This document shows, in pieces, positions 1 to 18,984 of a stretch of DNA of 64,000 bases; position 1 is the stretch's first letter; every line of letters begins with the position of its first letter. The position numbers were made by a program, and so were the translations under genes. Source of the DNA: Geodermatophilus marinus (GTDB lineage Bacteria; Actinomycetota; Actinomycetes; Mycobacteriales; Geodermatophilaceae); the NCBI RefSeq assembly GCF_003428645.1, contig NZ_QVQH01000025.1, positions 1 to 64,000 of the forward strand. Direction: 5' to 3'. The notes beneath the pieces are model-generated. The model was given only the letters and a program-made list of their open reading frames with translations. It did not search any database and was not told the DNA's origin.

Positions 1-240
1 CGAAACCCGGCCGAGAACCGAGAACTGGACGCTCTCGATACAACTCTCAACCAAAGGAACCCACAAAGGGGTTGTTACTTGGCACTGACTTTCGGCACGC
101 TGTTGAGTTCTCAAGGAGCGGACGCGCACCAACCCGACCCTCCCGGGCCTCGTCGATGGCGGCTTGTCCCACTCTACGCCCCGCCCGGGCGGCCCTCCAG
201 GGCCCCCCGCCGGCCACCCTCAGGCGGTCTCGCGCGGCGC
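1..240 (-). other. rRNA operon leader (pre-16S), partial
   Basis: Read on the minus strand, this stretch carries the conserved actinobacterial pre-16S leader: CTTGAGAACTCAACAG followed by CGTGCC and GTCAGTGCCAA (about 81-117). Such leaders hold antitermination and RNase III processing signals just ahead of 16S rRNA. The 16S gene itself is not in the window; it should start just left of base 1. No protein gene is supported here. Confidence 0.75.
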
Positions 241-247
241 ACAGAGA

Positions 248-276
248 AAACTACGTGGGCCGTGGGGCCGTGTCAA
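248..276 (-). promoter_or_regulatory. rrn promoter (-35 TTGACA, -10 TAGTTT)
   Basis: On the minus strand TTGACA (271-276) and TAGTTT (248-253) are separated by exactly 17 bp, a near-consensus housekeeping promoter. It directs transcription into the pre-16S leader at 1-240. It lies between the end of tyrS and the leader, so rRNA transcription starts independently of the arg operon upstream. Confidence 0.8.
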
Positions 277-313
277 ACCGCTACCCGGTGACGCCGGACA
301 CCCGGCCGAGACG

Positions 314-328
314 GGCGCGTCACGCGCC
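314..328 (-). terminator. short GC hairpin after tyrS
   Basis: GGCGCG-TCA-CGCGCC, a 6-bp stem with a 3-nt loop, lies 20 bp past the tyrS stop codon. It could act as a weak terminator of the arg/tyrS operon just ahead of the rrn promoter. There is no U-tract. Confidence 0.35.
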
Positions 329-348
329 GTTCACAGGGCCCGCCCGGC

Positions 349-1622
349 TCAGCGGACGCGCTCCACACCGGCGACCGAGCGCTTGCCGCGGCGCAGCACC
401 AGCCACCCGCCGGGCAGCCAGGCGTCCTCCCCCGGGACGGCCTCGGCGTCGGTGACCCGCTCGTTGTTGAGGTAGGCGCCGCCCTCCTTCACCGTCCGCC
501 GGGCCTCGGACAGGCTGGCCACCAGGCCCGTGCGCTGGAGCAGGTGCGCGACGGAGGGCACCTCCCCCTGGACCGTCACGCTGCCCGCCTCGCGGAGGGC
601 CGCCCCCAGGGTGTCGGCCCCGAGGGCGGCGAGGTCGTCCCGGCCGAACAGCGCCCGCCCGGCGGCCTCGGCCTGCCGCAGCTCCTCGGGGCCGTGGACC
701 AGCAGGGTCAGCTCCTCGGCCAGCGCCCGCTGGGCCGCCCGGGCGGCGGGCCGCTCGCGGGACTCGGCGACCAGCGCCGCGACGTCCTCGGCCGGGCGCT
801 CGGAGAACAGCGGCAGCCAGGCCCGTGCGTCGGCGTCGTCGGCGTTGAGCCAGAACTGGAAGAAGGCGTAGGGGCTGGTGAGCTCCGGGGACAGCCACAC
901 CGCGCCGCCCTCGCTCTTGCCGAACTTGGTCCCGTCGGCCTTGGTCACCAGCGGCGTGGACAGCGCGTGGGCGCCCGTCCCCTCCGTGCGGCGGATCAGG
1001 TCGATGCCGGCCGTGAGGTTGCCCCACTGGTCGGAGCCGCCGCTCTGCAGCGTGCAGCCGTAGCGCCGGTGCAGCTCGAGGAAGTCGTTGGCCTGCAGGA
1101 TCTGGTAGCTGAACTCGGTGTAGCTGATGCCCGCCTCGGAGGCCAGCCGGGCGGCGACCGCCTCCTTGGCCAGCATCCGGCCGACCCGGAAGTGCCTGCC
1201 GATCTCGCGGAGGAAGTCGATCGCCGACAGCGGGGCGGTCCAGTCCAGGTTGTCGACGTACACCGGCGGCCGCAGCCCGTCGCGCTCGGCCGGCACGTCG
1301 AGGAAGGGCGCCACCTGGCGGCGGATCCGCGCCACCCACTCGGCGACGGTGGAGCGGTCGTGGAGCTGGCGCTCGGCCGTGGGCCGGGGGTCGCCGATCA
1401 GCCCGGTCGCGCCCCCGACGAGCACCACCGGCTGGTGCCCCGCCCGCTGCAGGGCCCGCAGCACCATGAACTGCAGCAGGTGGCCGACGTGCAGGCTCGG
1501 CGCGGTCGGGTCGAAGCCGCAGTAGTAGGTGACCGGCCCCGCGGAGAGGTGCGTGCGCAGCTCCTCCTCGTCGGTGCTCTGGGCGATCAGGCCCCGCCGG
1601 TGCAGCTCGTCGATCACGTCGG

Positions 1623-1626
<4 letters not shown>
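349..1626 (-). CDS. tyrS: tyrosine--tRNA ligase
   Basis: Class I synthetase that charges tRNA-Tyr in the cytoplasm; 425 aa, the normal length. The HIGH-like motif HVGHL is at residues 46-50, the KMSKS-like motif KFGKS near residue 233, and an S4 RNA-binding domain fills the last 70 residues. The frame is open well upstream, but the GTG at 1626 overlaps the mpg stop as GTGA and is where TyrS homology begins (TDVIDELHRRGLI). It is the last gene of the arginine operon. No separate promoter is visible, so tyrosine charging may be co-transcribed with arginine synthesis. Identity is firm; the GTG start is very likely. Confidence 0.96.
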
Positions 1627-7405
<5,779 letters not shown>

Positions 7406-7409
<4 letters not shown>

Positions 7410-8572
7410 GTGGAGTAGGCCGAGTTCTCGTGGACGTAGGCGATCGACAGGTCGTTGGTCCAGACGGTGGCCTGCTCGTCGCCGGCGCGCAGGTCGACGT
7501 CGATGGTGACGGCGCGGCCGGTGAGGTCCACGCCCTCGCGCGGGTCGCCGATGGCGCCGCCGCGGCAGACGGTGACGTCGTTGATGGTCACGTCCACCCG
7601 GTCGGGCTCGAAGGCGGCCGCGGTGGTCCCGATGGCCGCCAGCACCCGGCCCCAATTGGGGTCGTTGCCGAACAGGGCCGTCTTGAGCAGGTTGTTGCGG
7701 GCGCAGGCGCGGCCGGCCTCGAGGGCGTCCTCGACGCTGGCGGCGTTGCGCACGGTGATCGCGATGTCCTTGGTGGAGCCCTCGGCGTCGGCGAGCAGCT
7801 GCATCGCCAGGTCGGTGCACGCCGCGGTGAGCGCCTCGGTGAGCTCTTCGGGCGACGGGGTGGCCCCCGCGGCGCCGTTGGCCATCGCGAGCACGGTGTC
7901 GTTGGTGGACAGGCAGCCGTCGGAGTCGACCCGCTCGAAGCTCACGGCGGTGGCCCGCCGCAGCGCGGCCCGCAGCACGTCGGCGGGCACGGCCGCGTCG
8001 GTGGTGAGGACGACGAGCATCGTGGCCAGGCTCGGCGCCAGCATGCCGGCGCCCTTGGCCATGCCGCCGACGCACCAGCCGTCGCGCTGCTGCACGGTCG
8101 TCTTGGGCACGGAGTCGGTGGTCATGATGGCGCGGGCGGCGGCGTCCCCGCCGTCGGCGGCGAGGGCCGCCACCGCCTCGGTGACCCCGGGCAGCAGCCG
8201 GTCCATGGGCAGCCGGACGCCGATGAGCCCGGTGGAGGCCACGGCGACGTCGACGGCGCCCACCTCCAGCCCGGACCGCCCCAGCTCGGCCGCGACGCGC
8301 TCGGCGGTGGCGTGGGTGTCGCCGAAGCCCTCGGGCCCGGTGCAGGCGTTGGCGCCGCCGGAGTTCAGGACGACGGCGCGGGCCCGGCCGCCGCCGAGGA
8401 CCTGCCGGCTCCACAGCACCGGCGCGGCCGGGAAGCGGTTGGTCGTGAAAACCGCGGCGGCGGCGTCGTCGGGCCCGTCGTTGACGACCAGCGCGACGTC
8501 GGGGTCGCCGCTGGACTTCAGGCCGGCGGCGACGCCGGCGGCGCGGAACCCCTGCGGGGCGGTGACGCTCAT
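7406..8572 (-). CDS. argJ: glutamate N-acetyltransferase / amino-acid N-acetyltransferase (ornithine acetyltransferase)
   Basis: Recycles the acetyl group from acetylornithine to glutamate; bifunctional forms also use acetyl-CoA for the first step. 388 aa. The precursor self-cleaves at a conserved Ala-Thr, here within SLATMLVV near residue 183, making the new N-terminal Thr the nucleophile. GMAKGAGML precedes it. The cyclic (ArgJ) pathway explains the absence of argE. The ATG start at 8572 lies 55 bp downstream of argC. Confidence 0.96.
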
Positions 8573-8627
8573 GCCGGGGTCCCCGCGGGGACGTGGAGCG
8601 CCGGCGGAGTGTCCTCGTGGGGTGGGT

Positions 8628-9706
<1,079 letters not shown>

Positions 9707-9767
9707 GCGGGGGCGTCGGGCGGTGCCGCGGCCCCCGGGCGCCGCGCCCGTCCCTGTCCCCGTGGTC

Positions 9768-9809
9768 GGCCTACGTCAGTGAGTGCAGGGGCACTCACTG
9801 ACGTAGGCC
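9768..9809. terminator. perfect 19-bp hairpin between SDR and argC promoter
   Basis: GGCCTACGTCAGTGAGTGC (9768-9786) is followed by loop AGGG and its exact complement (9791-9809). It lies just past the 3' end of the leftward SDR gene and upstream of the argC promoter, so it is best read as a U-less terminator insulating arg from pheST. The long non-GC-dominated stem could also be a dispersed repeat. Confidence 0.6.
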
Positions 9810-9866
9810 GCGGGCGGGGGATCGAGGCCTGGGAGACGGGGGGTGGCCGCGCCCCCGCCACCGGGG

Positions 9867-10652
9867 TCAGGCCAGCGGGTCGTCGTCCCCGTAGGGCACC
9901 AGCCGCAGCTGCCGGGCGACGTCGTCGGGGCCGAGCCGGCGCAGGGTGTCGAGGTCGTCGGTGCCGGCCCGCAGGTAGCGGCCGGACCAGGCGTCCAGCT
10001 CCCCCGCGGCGATGGCGGCCACCACCTCGACCACGCGCTCGGGCGGGGTCCAGTCGGTGTAGCCCTGCCACACCGGCATGGCGCGGGTCATCGCGGTGTC
10101 CACCACGCCGGGCGAGACGTCGAAGGCCCGCACGTCCAGGCCCTCCAGCGCCCCCGCGAGGGCCTCGGTCATGCGCATCAGCCCGGTCTTGGCGACCGAG
10201 TAGGCGGAGTACTCGGGTCGGGCCCGCACGCTCATGCCGCTGGCCAGGTTCACCACCCGGCCCCGGTTGCGCAGCACCATCCAGGGGACGACGGCGCGGC
10301 AGAGCAGGAAGCCGCCGCGGACGTGGCCGGAGACGACGTCCCACCACTGGTCGGGCTCGGCCTCCCACAGCGGCACCTCGGCCTCGTCGACCACGCCGGC
10401 GTTGTTGACCAGCAGGTCGACCGGCCCCAGCTCCTCCCGGACCCGCGCGGCCGCCTCCTCGACCGCGGTGCGGTCGGTGACGTCGGCGGGGACGGCGAGG
10501 GTGCGGGCGCCGGTGGCCGTCGCGACCTCGTCCATCGCCGCCTGCAGCCGGTCGGCGTTGCGGGCGAGGCCGGCCACCGCCATGCCCCTGCGGGCCAGCC
10601 CTTCGGCGAGGTGCCGGCCGATGCCCGTGGAGGCCCCGGTGACCAGCGCCAC
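9867..10652 (-). CDS. short-chain dehydrogenase/reductase
   Basis: NAD(P)-dependent oxidoreductase of unknown substrate. It has the TGASTGIG cofactor motif, NNAG, and the catalytic YSAYSVAK segment; 261 aa from GTG 10652. The frame stays open to GTG 10739 (290 aa), which overlaps the pheT stop. That extension translates the terminator-like repeat at 10676-10724, so I reject it. Neither start has a clear ribosome site, and where transcription begins is unclear. The C-terminus is about 20 residues longer than many SDRs and ends VPYGDDDPLA. Confidence 0.82.
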   Translation of the reverse strand: MALVTGASTGIGRHLAEGLARRGMAVAGLARNADRLQAAMDEVATATGARTLAVPADVTDRTAVEEAAARVREELGPVDLLVNNAGVVDEAEVPLWEAEPDQWWDVVSGHVRGGFLLCRAVVPWMVLRNRGRVVNLASGMSVRARPEYSAYSVAKTGLMRMTEALAGALEGLDVRAFDVSPGVVDTAMTRAMPVWQGYTDWTPPERVVEVVAAIAAGELDAWSGRYLRAGTDDLDTLRRLGPDDVARQLRLVPYGDDDPLA

Positions 10653-10675
10653 CTGGCCGGGAAGAGCTTCTCCGG

Positions 10676-10724
10676 CCCCGTCCAGAGGCTCGCCGCGAGC
10701 CTGCGAGCAATGAGGGGGACGGGG
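10676..10724 (-). terminator. large stem-loop after pheT (repeat family B)
   Basis: On the minus strand CCCCGTCC (10717-10724) pairs with GGACGGGG (10676-10683). Inside is a second stem, GCTCGC (10703-10708) with GCGAGC (10688-10693). It begins a few bases after the pheT stop. The same two-stem plan recurs at 57129-57178 and, diverged, at 44950-45004, 51078-51130 and 62536-62589. Probable terminator. Confidence 0.6.
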
Positions 10725-10731
10725 TCCTTCT

Positions 10732-13206
10732 TCAGGCACGGAGCACCGCCCCCGTGCGCTCGGCCGCGGCGGTCACCGCGGCGTCCCGGACGGCGGCGGC
10801 CTCCTCGCCGGTGAGCGTGCGGTCGGGAGCGCGGAGGGTGAGCGCGTAGGCCAGCGACCGCGAGCCGGCCGGCACCGGGGCGCCGGTCCAGACGTCGAAG
10901 AGCCGCAGCGACTCCAGCAGGTCCCCGGCCCCGGCCCGCAGCGCCGCGTCCACCTCGGCGGCCGGGACCTCCTCGCCGACCACCAGGGCGAGGTCCATGA
11001 GCACCGGCGGGAAGGCCGACACCCGCGGGCCCGCGGGCACCCCCGCCGCCGGCAGGGCGTCGAGGTCGAGCTCCATGACCGAGGTGCGGGCCGGGAGCTG
11101 CAGCGCGGCGCACACGCGGGGGTGCAGCTCACCGGCGTGCCCGACCACCGCGCCGTCGACCAGGAGCTCGGCGCAGCGGCCGGGGTGCCAGGGCGCGCGC
11201 TCGCCGGCGCGCACGGCCAGCTCGACGCCCGCCGCCTCGGTCACCAGCCGCGCGGCCTGGACCGCGTCGGCCCAGACCGCGGGCCGGCCCGGGCCCCACC
11301 ACCCGCGCGGCTCGCGGTGCCCGGCCAGCGCCACGGCCACGTGCCACGGCTGCGCCGGCACCGCGCCCAGGAGGGCGGCCAGCACGTCGTCGTCGGGCCG
11401 GCGGTCGACGCCGAGCAGCGGCGCGGGGCTGCGCCGGTCGCCGGGGAACACCGAGCCGTGCTCGAACAGGGCCAGGTCGCGCTGCCCGCGGGCGAGGTTG
11501 CGGGCCAGGGTGGCCAGGAGCCCGGGCAGCAGCGTGGTCCGCAGCGCCGGCTCCTCCTCCGACAGCGGGTTGCGCACCAGGACCACCGCGCGGCGGGGGT
11601 CGTCCTCGGGCAGGCCCAGCGCGTCGAGAACCGCGGCTCCGACGAAGGGGTAGGCCGGGGCCTCGACGTAGCCGGCCTCGGCGAGGGCCCGGCCGACCGC
11701 GCGGCGGCGGCGCTGCCCCTCGGTCAGCCCGCGCCCGGGCGGGGCGGTGGGCAGCACCGAGGGCACGTCGTCGTAGCCGGCCAGCCGGACGACCTCCTCG
11801 GCGAGGTCGGCGGGGTCGGTGAGGTCGGGGCGCCAGGGCGGCGGGGTGACGGCCAGCTCCGCGCCCTCCCCGTCGACGGTGCAGCCGACCGCGGCGAGCA
11901 GCTCGACGACCTGGGCGGGGGTGTAGGGCACGCCGGCGACGCGGCCGGGCAGCCCGGCGTCGAGCGCGACGACCGGGCGGGGGGCGCGGGTGTCGACGTC
12001 CACCGGCGTGCCGACGACGCGGGCGCCGCCGTACTCGCCGAGCAGCGCCGCCGCCCGGGCCAGCGCCACCACCGTCATCTCCGGGTCCACTCCCCGCTCG
12101 AACCGCTTGGCCGCCTCGCTGGGCAGCCGGTGCCGCCGCGCGGTGCGGGCCACCCCGGTCGGCTCCCAGTGCGCGGCCTCGAGCAGCACGCTGCTCGTGC
12201 CGTCACCGATCTCGGTGGTGGCACCGCCCATGACCGCGGCCAGGCCGATGGGGCCGCTGCCGTCGGTGATGAGCAGGTCGTCGGCGTCCAGCGCCCGGTC
12301 GACGCCGTCGAGGGTGGTCAGCCGCTCCCCGGGGCGGGCGAGCCGGACGGCGATCGGGCCGGTGACGCGGTCGCGGTCGAAGGCGTGCATCGGCTGGCCG
12401 AGCTCGAGCATCACGTAGTTGGTGACGTCGACGGCCAGGGAGATGCTGCGCACCCCGGACTGCGCCAGTCGCCGGCGCATCCACCACGGGCTCGGCGCGG
12501 TCGGGTCCAGCCCCTCCAGCGCGATCATCGAGAACCGGTCGCAGCGGGCGGGGTCCTCGACGGTGACCGCCCAGGCCGGGTCACCGGACCACGCCGGCGG
12601 CGTGAGCGCCCCCGGGTCGCGCCACCCCACGGCCAGGCCGGTGCCGATCTCGCGGGCGATGCCGCGCATGGACAGGCAGTAGCCGCGGTCGGGGGTGACG
12701 GCCAGCTCGACGACCACGTCGTCCAGGCCGACGACCGGGCCGGCCGGGGTACCGGCCTCCGGGGCCGGCCCGGTCGTGCCGTCGCCGAGCACGAGGATGC
12801 CCGCGTGGTCCTCGCCGATGCCCAGCTCGCGGGCCGAGCAGATCATCCCGTCGGAGACGTGGCCGTAGGTCGTCCGCGCGGAGATGGCGAAGCCGCCGGG
12901 GAGCACCGCCCCCGGCAGGGCGACCACGACCGCGTCGCCGACGGCGAAGTTGGTGGCGCCGCAGACGACGCCCCGCGGCTCCTCCTCGCCGACGTCCACC
13001 CGGCAGTACCGGATCGGCTTCTTGAAGCCGGCCAGCTCCTCGACCTCGAGGACCCGCCCGACCACGAGCGGCCCGGTGACCTCCTCCGGCCGGTGCACGT
13101 CCTCGACCTCCAGGCCCAGGCGCACGAAGGCGGTGTCGAGGTCCTCGACGGTGGTCTCCGCCGGGAGGTCGACGTGCTCGGCCAGCCAGCCGATGGGGAC
13201 CCTCAC
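10732..13206 (-). CDS. pheT: phenylalanine--tRNA ligase beta subunit
   Basis: Large subunit of the (alpha-beta)2 Phe-tRNA synthetase, 824 aa. The N-terminal EMAP/OB tRNA-binding domain is seen at about 40-150 (VVGRVLEVEEL, VVCGATNF), the B3/B4 editing domain at 210-380, B5 at 400-475, the catalytic-like core at 490-690, and the anticodon-binding FDX-ACB domain at the end (FPPVLMDLALVV). The GTG start at 13206 follows pheS by 28 bp. A terminator-like repeat follows the stop. Confidence 0.97.
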   Translation of the reverse strand: MRVPIGWLAEHVDLPAETTVEDLDTAFVRLGLEVEDVHRPEEVTGPLVVGRVLEVEELAGFKKPIRYCRVDVGEEEPRGVVCGATNFAVGDAVVVALPGAVLPGGFAISARTTYGHVSDGMICSARELGIGEDHAGILVLGDGTTGPAPEAGTPAGPVVGLDDVVVELAVTPDRGYCLSMRGIAREIGTGLAVGWRDPGALTPPAWSGDPAWAVTVEDPARCDRFSMIALEGLDPTAPSPWWMRRRLAQSGVRSISLAVDVTNYVMLELGQPMHAFDRDRVTGPIAVRLARPGERLTTLDGVDRALDADDLLITDGSGPIGLAAVMGGATTEIGDGTSSVLLEAAHWEPTGVARTARRHRLPSEAAKRFERGVDPEMTVVALARAAALLGEYGGARVVGTPVDVDTRAPRPVVALDAGLPGRVAGVPYTPAQVVELLAAVGCTVDGEGAELAVTPPPWRPDLTDPADLAEEVVRLAGYDDVPSVLPTAPPGRGLTEGQRRRRAVGRALAEAGYVEAPAYPFVGAAVLDALGLPEDDPRRAVVLVRNPLSEEEPALRTTLLPGLLATLARNLARGQRDLALFEHGSVFPGDRRSPAPLLGVDRRPDDDVLAALLGAVPAQPWHVAVALAGHREPRGWWGPGRPAVWADAVQAARLVTEAAGVELAVRAGERAPWHPGRCAELLVDGAVVGHAGELHPRVCAALQLPARTSVMELDLDALPAAGVPAGPRVSAFPPVLMDLALVVGEEVPAAEVDAALRAGAGDLLESLRLFDVWTGAPVPAGSRSLAYALTLRAPDRTLTGEEAAAVRDAAVTAAAERTGAVLRA

Positions 13207-13234
13207 TGCGCTGCCTCTCCCTGGTTCCGGTCGG

Positions 13235-16703
<3,469 letters not shown>

Positions 16704-16712
16704 GCCCCCGTG

Positions 16713-16753
16713 CGGAGTGCGGGGTGCGAGGTCTCCTCGCACCCCGCACTCCG
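16713..16753. terminator. bidirectional terminator, perfect 18-bp stem
   Basis: CGGAGTGCGGGGTGCGAG (16713-16730), a 5-nt loop, then its exact complement (16736-16753). It fills the 51-bp space between two convergent genes, so it should stop transcription from both sides. No U-tract. Confidence 0.85.
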
Positions 16754-16754
16754 T

Positions 16755-17564
16755 TCAGCGCTGGGCGAGCTGGGTGGTGTACAGGCAGATCGCGGCGGCC
16801 GCGGCGAGGTTGAGGCTCTCGGCACGCCCGCGCATCGGGATGCGCACGCGGGCGTCGGCCAGCGCCGCCAGCTCGGCGGGCACGCCCCGGGCCTCGTTGC
16901 CGAACAGCCACACCACCGGCCCGGCCAGCCCCCCGGAGGCGGCGACCTCGTCGAGGGCCGTCTCCCCGGCGCCGTCGGCGGCCAGCACCGCCACCCCGGC
17001 GGCCCGCAGCTCGGGCAGCAGCGCGGGCAGCGGCGCACCGCGGACGACGTCGACGTGGAAGAGGCTGCCGGCGCTGGCCCGCACGGCCTTGCCGCCGTAG
17101 GGGTCGGCCGAGCCCGCGCCGAAGACCACCGCGCCGGCCCCGCAGGCGTCGGCGGTGCGCAGCACGGTGCCGGCGTTGCCCGGGTCGGCCAGCTCGGCCA
17201 GCGCCACGGCGAGCGGCGGCGGGGCGGCGACCAGCCGCGCAGGCGGGACGTCGCGCAGGGCGCACACCGCGAGCAGGCCCTGCGGGGTGACCGTCTCCGA
17301 CAGCGAGGCCGCCGCCTTCTCGGTGACCCGCCGCACGGGCACCGCCGTCCCGGCCAGCAGGTCGGCGTGCGCGGCCGCGGCCGCCCCGGTGGCGAGGACC
17401 TCGCGGACGCCGTCCGGGTCGGCCAGCGCCTCGGCCACCGCCGGCCGGCCCTCGGCGAGGAACAGCCCGGCGGCGTCCCGGCCGGCCCGGCGGGTCAGCT
17501 TGCGGGCGGCCACCACGCGGGCGGAGCGGTCGGTCAGCGGCTCGGTCAGGGCGTCCACCCCCAC
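16755..17564 (-). CDS. TrmH/SpoU-family RNA 2'-O-methyltransferase
   Basis: SPOUT methyltransferase acting on rRNA or tRNA with SAM; 269 aa. An N-terminal substrate-binding region (1-100) precedes the three SpoU motifs: NAGTVLRTADACG, LFGNEARGV and ESLNLAAAAAICLY. These form the knotted SAM site. It lies downstream of rplT on the same strand, as is common in actinobacteria (there usually annotated as an RNA methyltransferase, Rv1644/TsnR type). A terminator separates it from rplT, so it probably has its own promoter. The exact target nucleotide cannot be told. Confidence 0.9.
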   Translation of the reverse strand: MGVDALTEPLTDRSARVVAARKLTRRAGRDAAGLFLAEGRPAVAEALADPDGVREVLATGAAAAAHADLLAGTAVPVRRVTEKAAASLSETVTPQGLLAVCALRDVPPARLVAAPPPLAVALAELADPGNAGTVLRTADACGAGAVVFGAGSADPYGGKAVRASAGSLFHVDVVRGAPLPALLPELRAAGVAVLAADGAGETALDEVAASGGLAGPVVWLFGNEARGVPAELAALADARVRIPMRGRAESLNLAAAAAICLYTTQLAQR

Positions 17565-17636
17565 GGGGTCGGCACGGTCGGGGTCGTCGGGCCGCCGTGG
17601 CCGCGGGTCCCGCCGCCCGGGGACGGCGGACGCGGC

Positions 17637-17681
17637 GACGCCGCCGGCGCCCGGTCGGTGGGACCGGGCGCCGGCGGCGTC
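17637..17681 (-). terminator. 20-bp perfect hairpin after rplT
   Basis: GACGCCGCCGGCGCCCGGTC (17637-17656), loop GGTGG, exact complement (17662-17681). It begins 14 bp after the rplT stop codon on the minus strand, which makes it the terminator of infC-rpmI-rplT. Confidence 0.85.
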
Positions 17682-17694
17682 GGGGGTGCTGCGC

Positions 17695-18078
17695 TCAGGC
17701 GGCCTGCTCGCCGGCCGGGGCGGCGGCGACGGCGGCGCGGGCGGTCTCCACCAGCGCGGTGAAGGTGGCCGGCTCGCTGACGGCCAGCTCGGCCAGCACC
17801 CGCCGGTCGAGGTCGACGCCGGCGAGCTTGAGGCCCTGCATGAACCGGTTGTAGGTCATGTCGTTCTGCCGCGCGGCGGCGTTGATGCGGGTGATCCACA
17901 GCTTGCGGAAGTCACCCTTGCGCGCCTTGCGGTCGCGGTAGTTGTAGGTGGCCGAGTGGAGGACCTGCTCCTTGGCCTTGCGGTAGAGCCGCGAGCGCTG
18001 GCCGCGGTAGCCGCTGGCGGCCTCCAGCGTCGTCCGGCGCTTCTTCTGGGCGTTGACCGCCCGCTTCACGCGTGCCAC
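17695..18078 (-). CDS. rplT: 50S ribosomal protein L20
   Basis: 127 aa, with the highly basic N-terminus [15 protein letters not shown] typical of L20, then the RNA-binding [16 protein letters not shown] helix and the conserved [10 protein letters not shown] segment. An early 50S assembly protein. The C-terminal tail ([13 protein letters not shown]) is slightly longer than in short homologues. GTG start. Third gene of the operon; in firmicutes and enterobacteria L20 represses this operon, and whether it does so here is unknown. Confidence 0.98.
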   Translation of the reverse strand: MARVKRAVNAQKKRRTTLEAASGYRGQRSRLYRKAKEQVLHSATYNYRDRKARKGDFRKLWITRINAAARQNDMTYNRFMQGLKLAGVDLDRRVLAELAVSEPATFTALVETARAAVAAAPAGEQAA

Positions 18079-18113
18079 GTGAGTGCTCCTTCGTTCTCAG
18101 GTGCGGGGGGCGC

Positions 18114-18308
18114 TCAGCGGCCCAGCAGCTTCTTCAGGTTCTTGGCGTCGGCCGGGCTGATGACCTGGTCCTGGTCGAGCCGGCGCTTGCGTCGCGAGGG
18201 CTTGTGCTCGAACTTGTGCTGGTTGTTCGCCTGCTCGCGCATGAGCTTGCCGGTGCCGGTGATGCGCACCCGCTTGGCGGTGCCCTTGTGGGTCTTCTGC
18301 TTCGGCAT
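18114..18308 (-). CDS. rpmI: 50S ribosomal protein L35
   Basis: 64 aa, MPKQKTHKGTAKRVRITGTGK, a full-length L35, Lys/Arg-rich throughout. It lies between infC and rplT, 35 bp from rplT and 94 bp from infC. The latter gap holds a 9-bp hairpin. Confidence 0.98.
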   Translation of the reverse strand: MPKQKTHKGTAKRVRITGTGKLMREQANNQHKFEHKPSRRKRRLDQDQVISPADAKNLKKLLGR

Positions 18309-18340
18309 GTCGTCCTCGTTCGTCGGTCTGCCCGGCGCGA

Positions 18341-18362
18341 CGCGGCAGCCGCAGCTGCCGCG
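18341..18362 (-). other. hairpin in the infC-rpmI spacer
   Basis: CGCGGCAGC/GCTGCCGCG with a 4-nt loop, in the untranslated space between infC and rpmI. It could tune rpmI translation, act as a processing site, or be a weak terminator that adjusts the infC to ribosomal protein ratio. No pseudoknot like that of the E. coli L20 site could be recognised by eye. Confidence 0.4.
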
Positions 18363-18402
18363 CCGGCGCCGGTACGTCGGTGCGGTGGTGCCCGGTTCGG
18401 CG

Positions 18403-18984
18403 TCAGGCGCCGGGCGCCTGGTTCCCGGCCTGCTTCTCCGCCTTGGCCGAGCGGCGCGAGGCGTCGGTGGCGGCCTGGTTGCGGTGCGGGGCGATCACCA
18501 TGACCATGTTCCGCCCGTCCTGCTTCGGGTTGGACTCGACGACGCCCAGCTCGGCGACGTCGGCGGCCAGCCGCTGCAGCAGCCGGTAGCCCATCTCCGG
18601 CCGGGACTGCTCGCGACCGCGGAACATCACGGTGATCTTGACCTTGTCGCCGCTGCGCAGGAAGCGCTCGACGTGGCCCTTCTTGGTCTCGTAGTCGTGC
18701 GGGTCGATCTTCAGGCGCAGCCGCATCTCCTTGATGACGGTGAGCGCCTGGTTGCGCCGGGCCTCGCGGGCCTTCTGCGCCGACTCGTACTTGAACTTCC
18801 CGTAGTCCATGAGCTTGACGACGGGCGGCCGGGCCATGGGCGCGACCTCGACGAGGTCGAGCTCGGAGTCCTGGGCCAGGCGCAGCGCCTCGCCGATCGG
18901 CACGATGCCGACCTGCTCGCCCTCCGGGCCGACCAGGCGGACCTCGGGGACGCGGATACGGTCGTTGATGCGGGGCTCGGTGAT
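18403..18984 (-). CDS. infC: translation initiation factor IF-3, AUC start
   Basis: 193 aa, from [17 protein letters not shown] to the end. The N-terminal domain (about 1-75) is followed by the linker/C-terminal domain with [18 protein letters not shown] and [12 protein letters not shown], the 30S-binding region. No ATG, GTG or TTG exists at the conserved start. ATC at 18984-18982 follows an AGAGGAGAGG ribosome site at correct spacing. infC uses AUU/AUC in many bacteria so that IF-3 can repress its own translation, and the same is inferred here. The C-terminal tail (about 20 residues) is Ala/Lys-rich. Confidence 0.93.
   Translation of the reverse strand: MTEPRINDRIRVPEVRLVGPEGEQVGIVPIGEALRLAQDSELDLVEVAPMARPPVVKLMDYGKFKYESAQKAREARRNQALTVIKEMRLRLKIDPHDYETKKGHVERFLRSGDKVKITVMFRGREQSRPEMGYRLLQRLAADVAELGVVESNPKQDGRNMVMVIAPHRNQAATDASRRSAKAEKQAGNQAPGA

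Noticed and set aside
1-60. 16S rRNA 5' end
   Set aside because: The GAGTTTGATCCTGGCTCAG start is not present in the window; only leader sequence is.
16713-16753. Attachment site or inverted repeat of an insertion sequence
   Set aside because: No transposase or integrase nearby; position between convergent genes explains it as a terminator.
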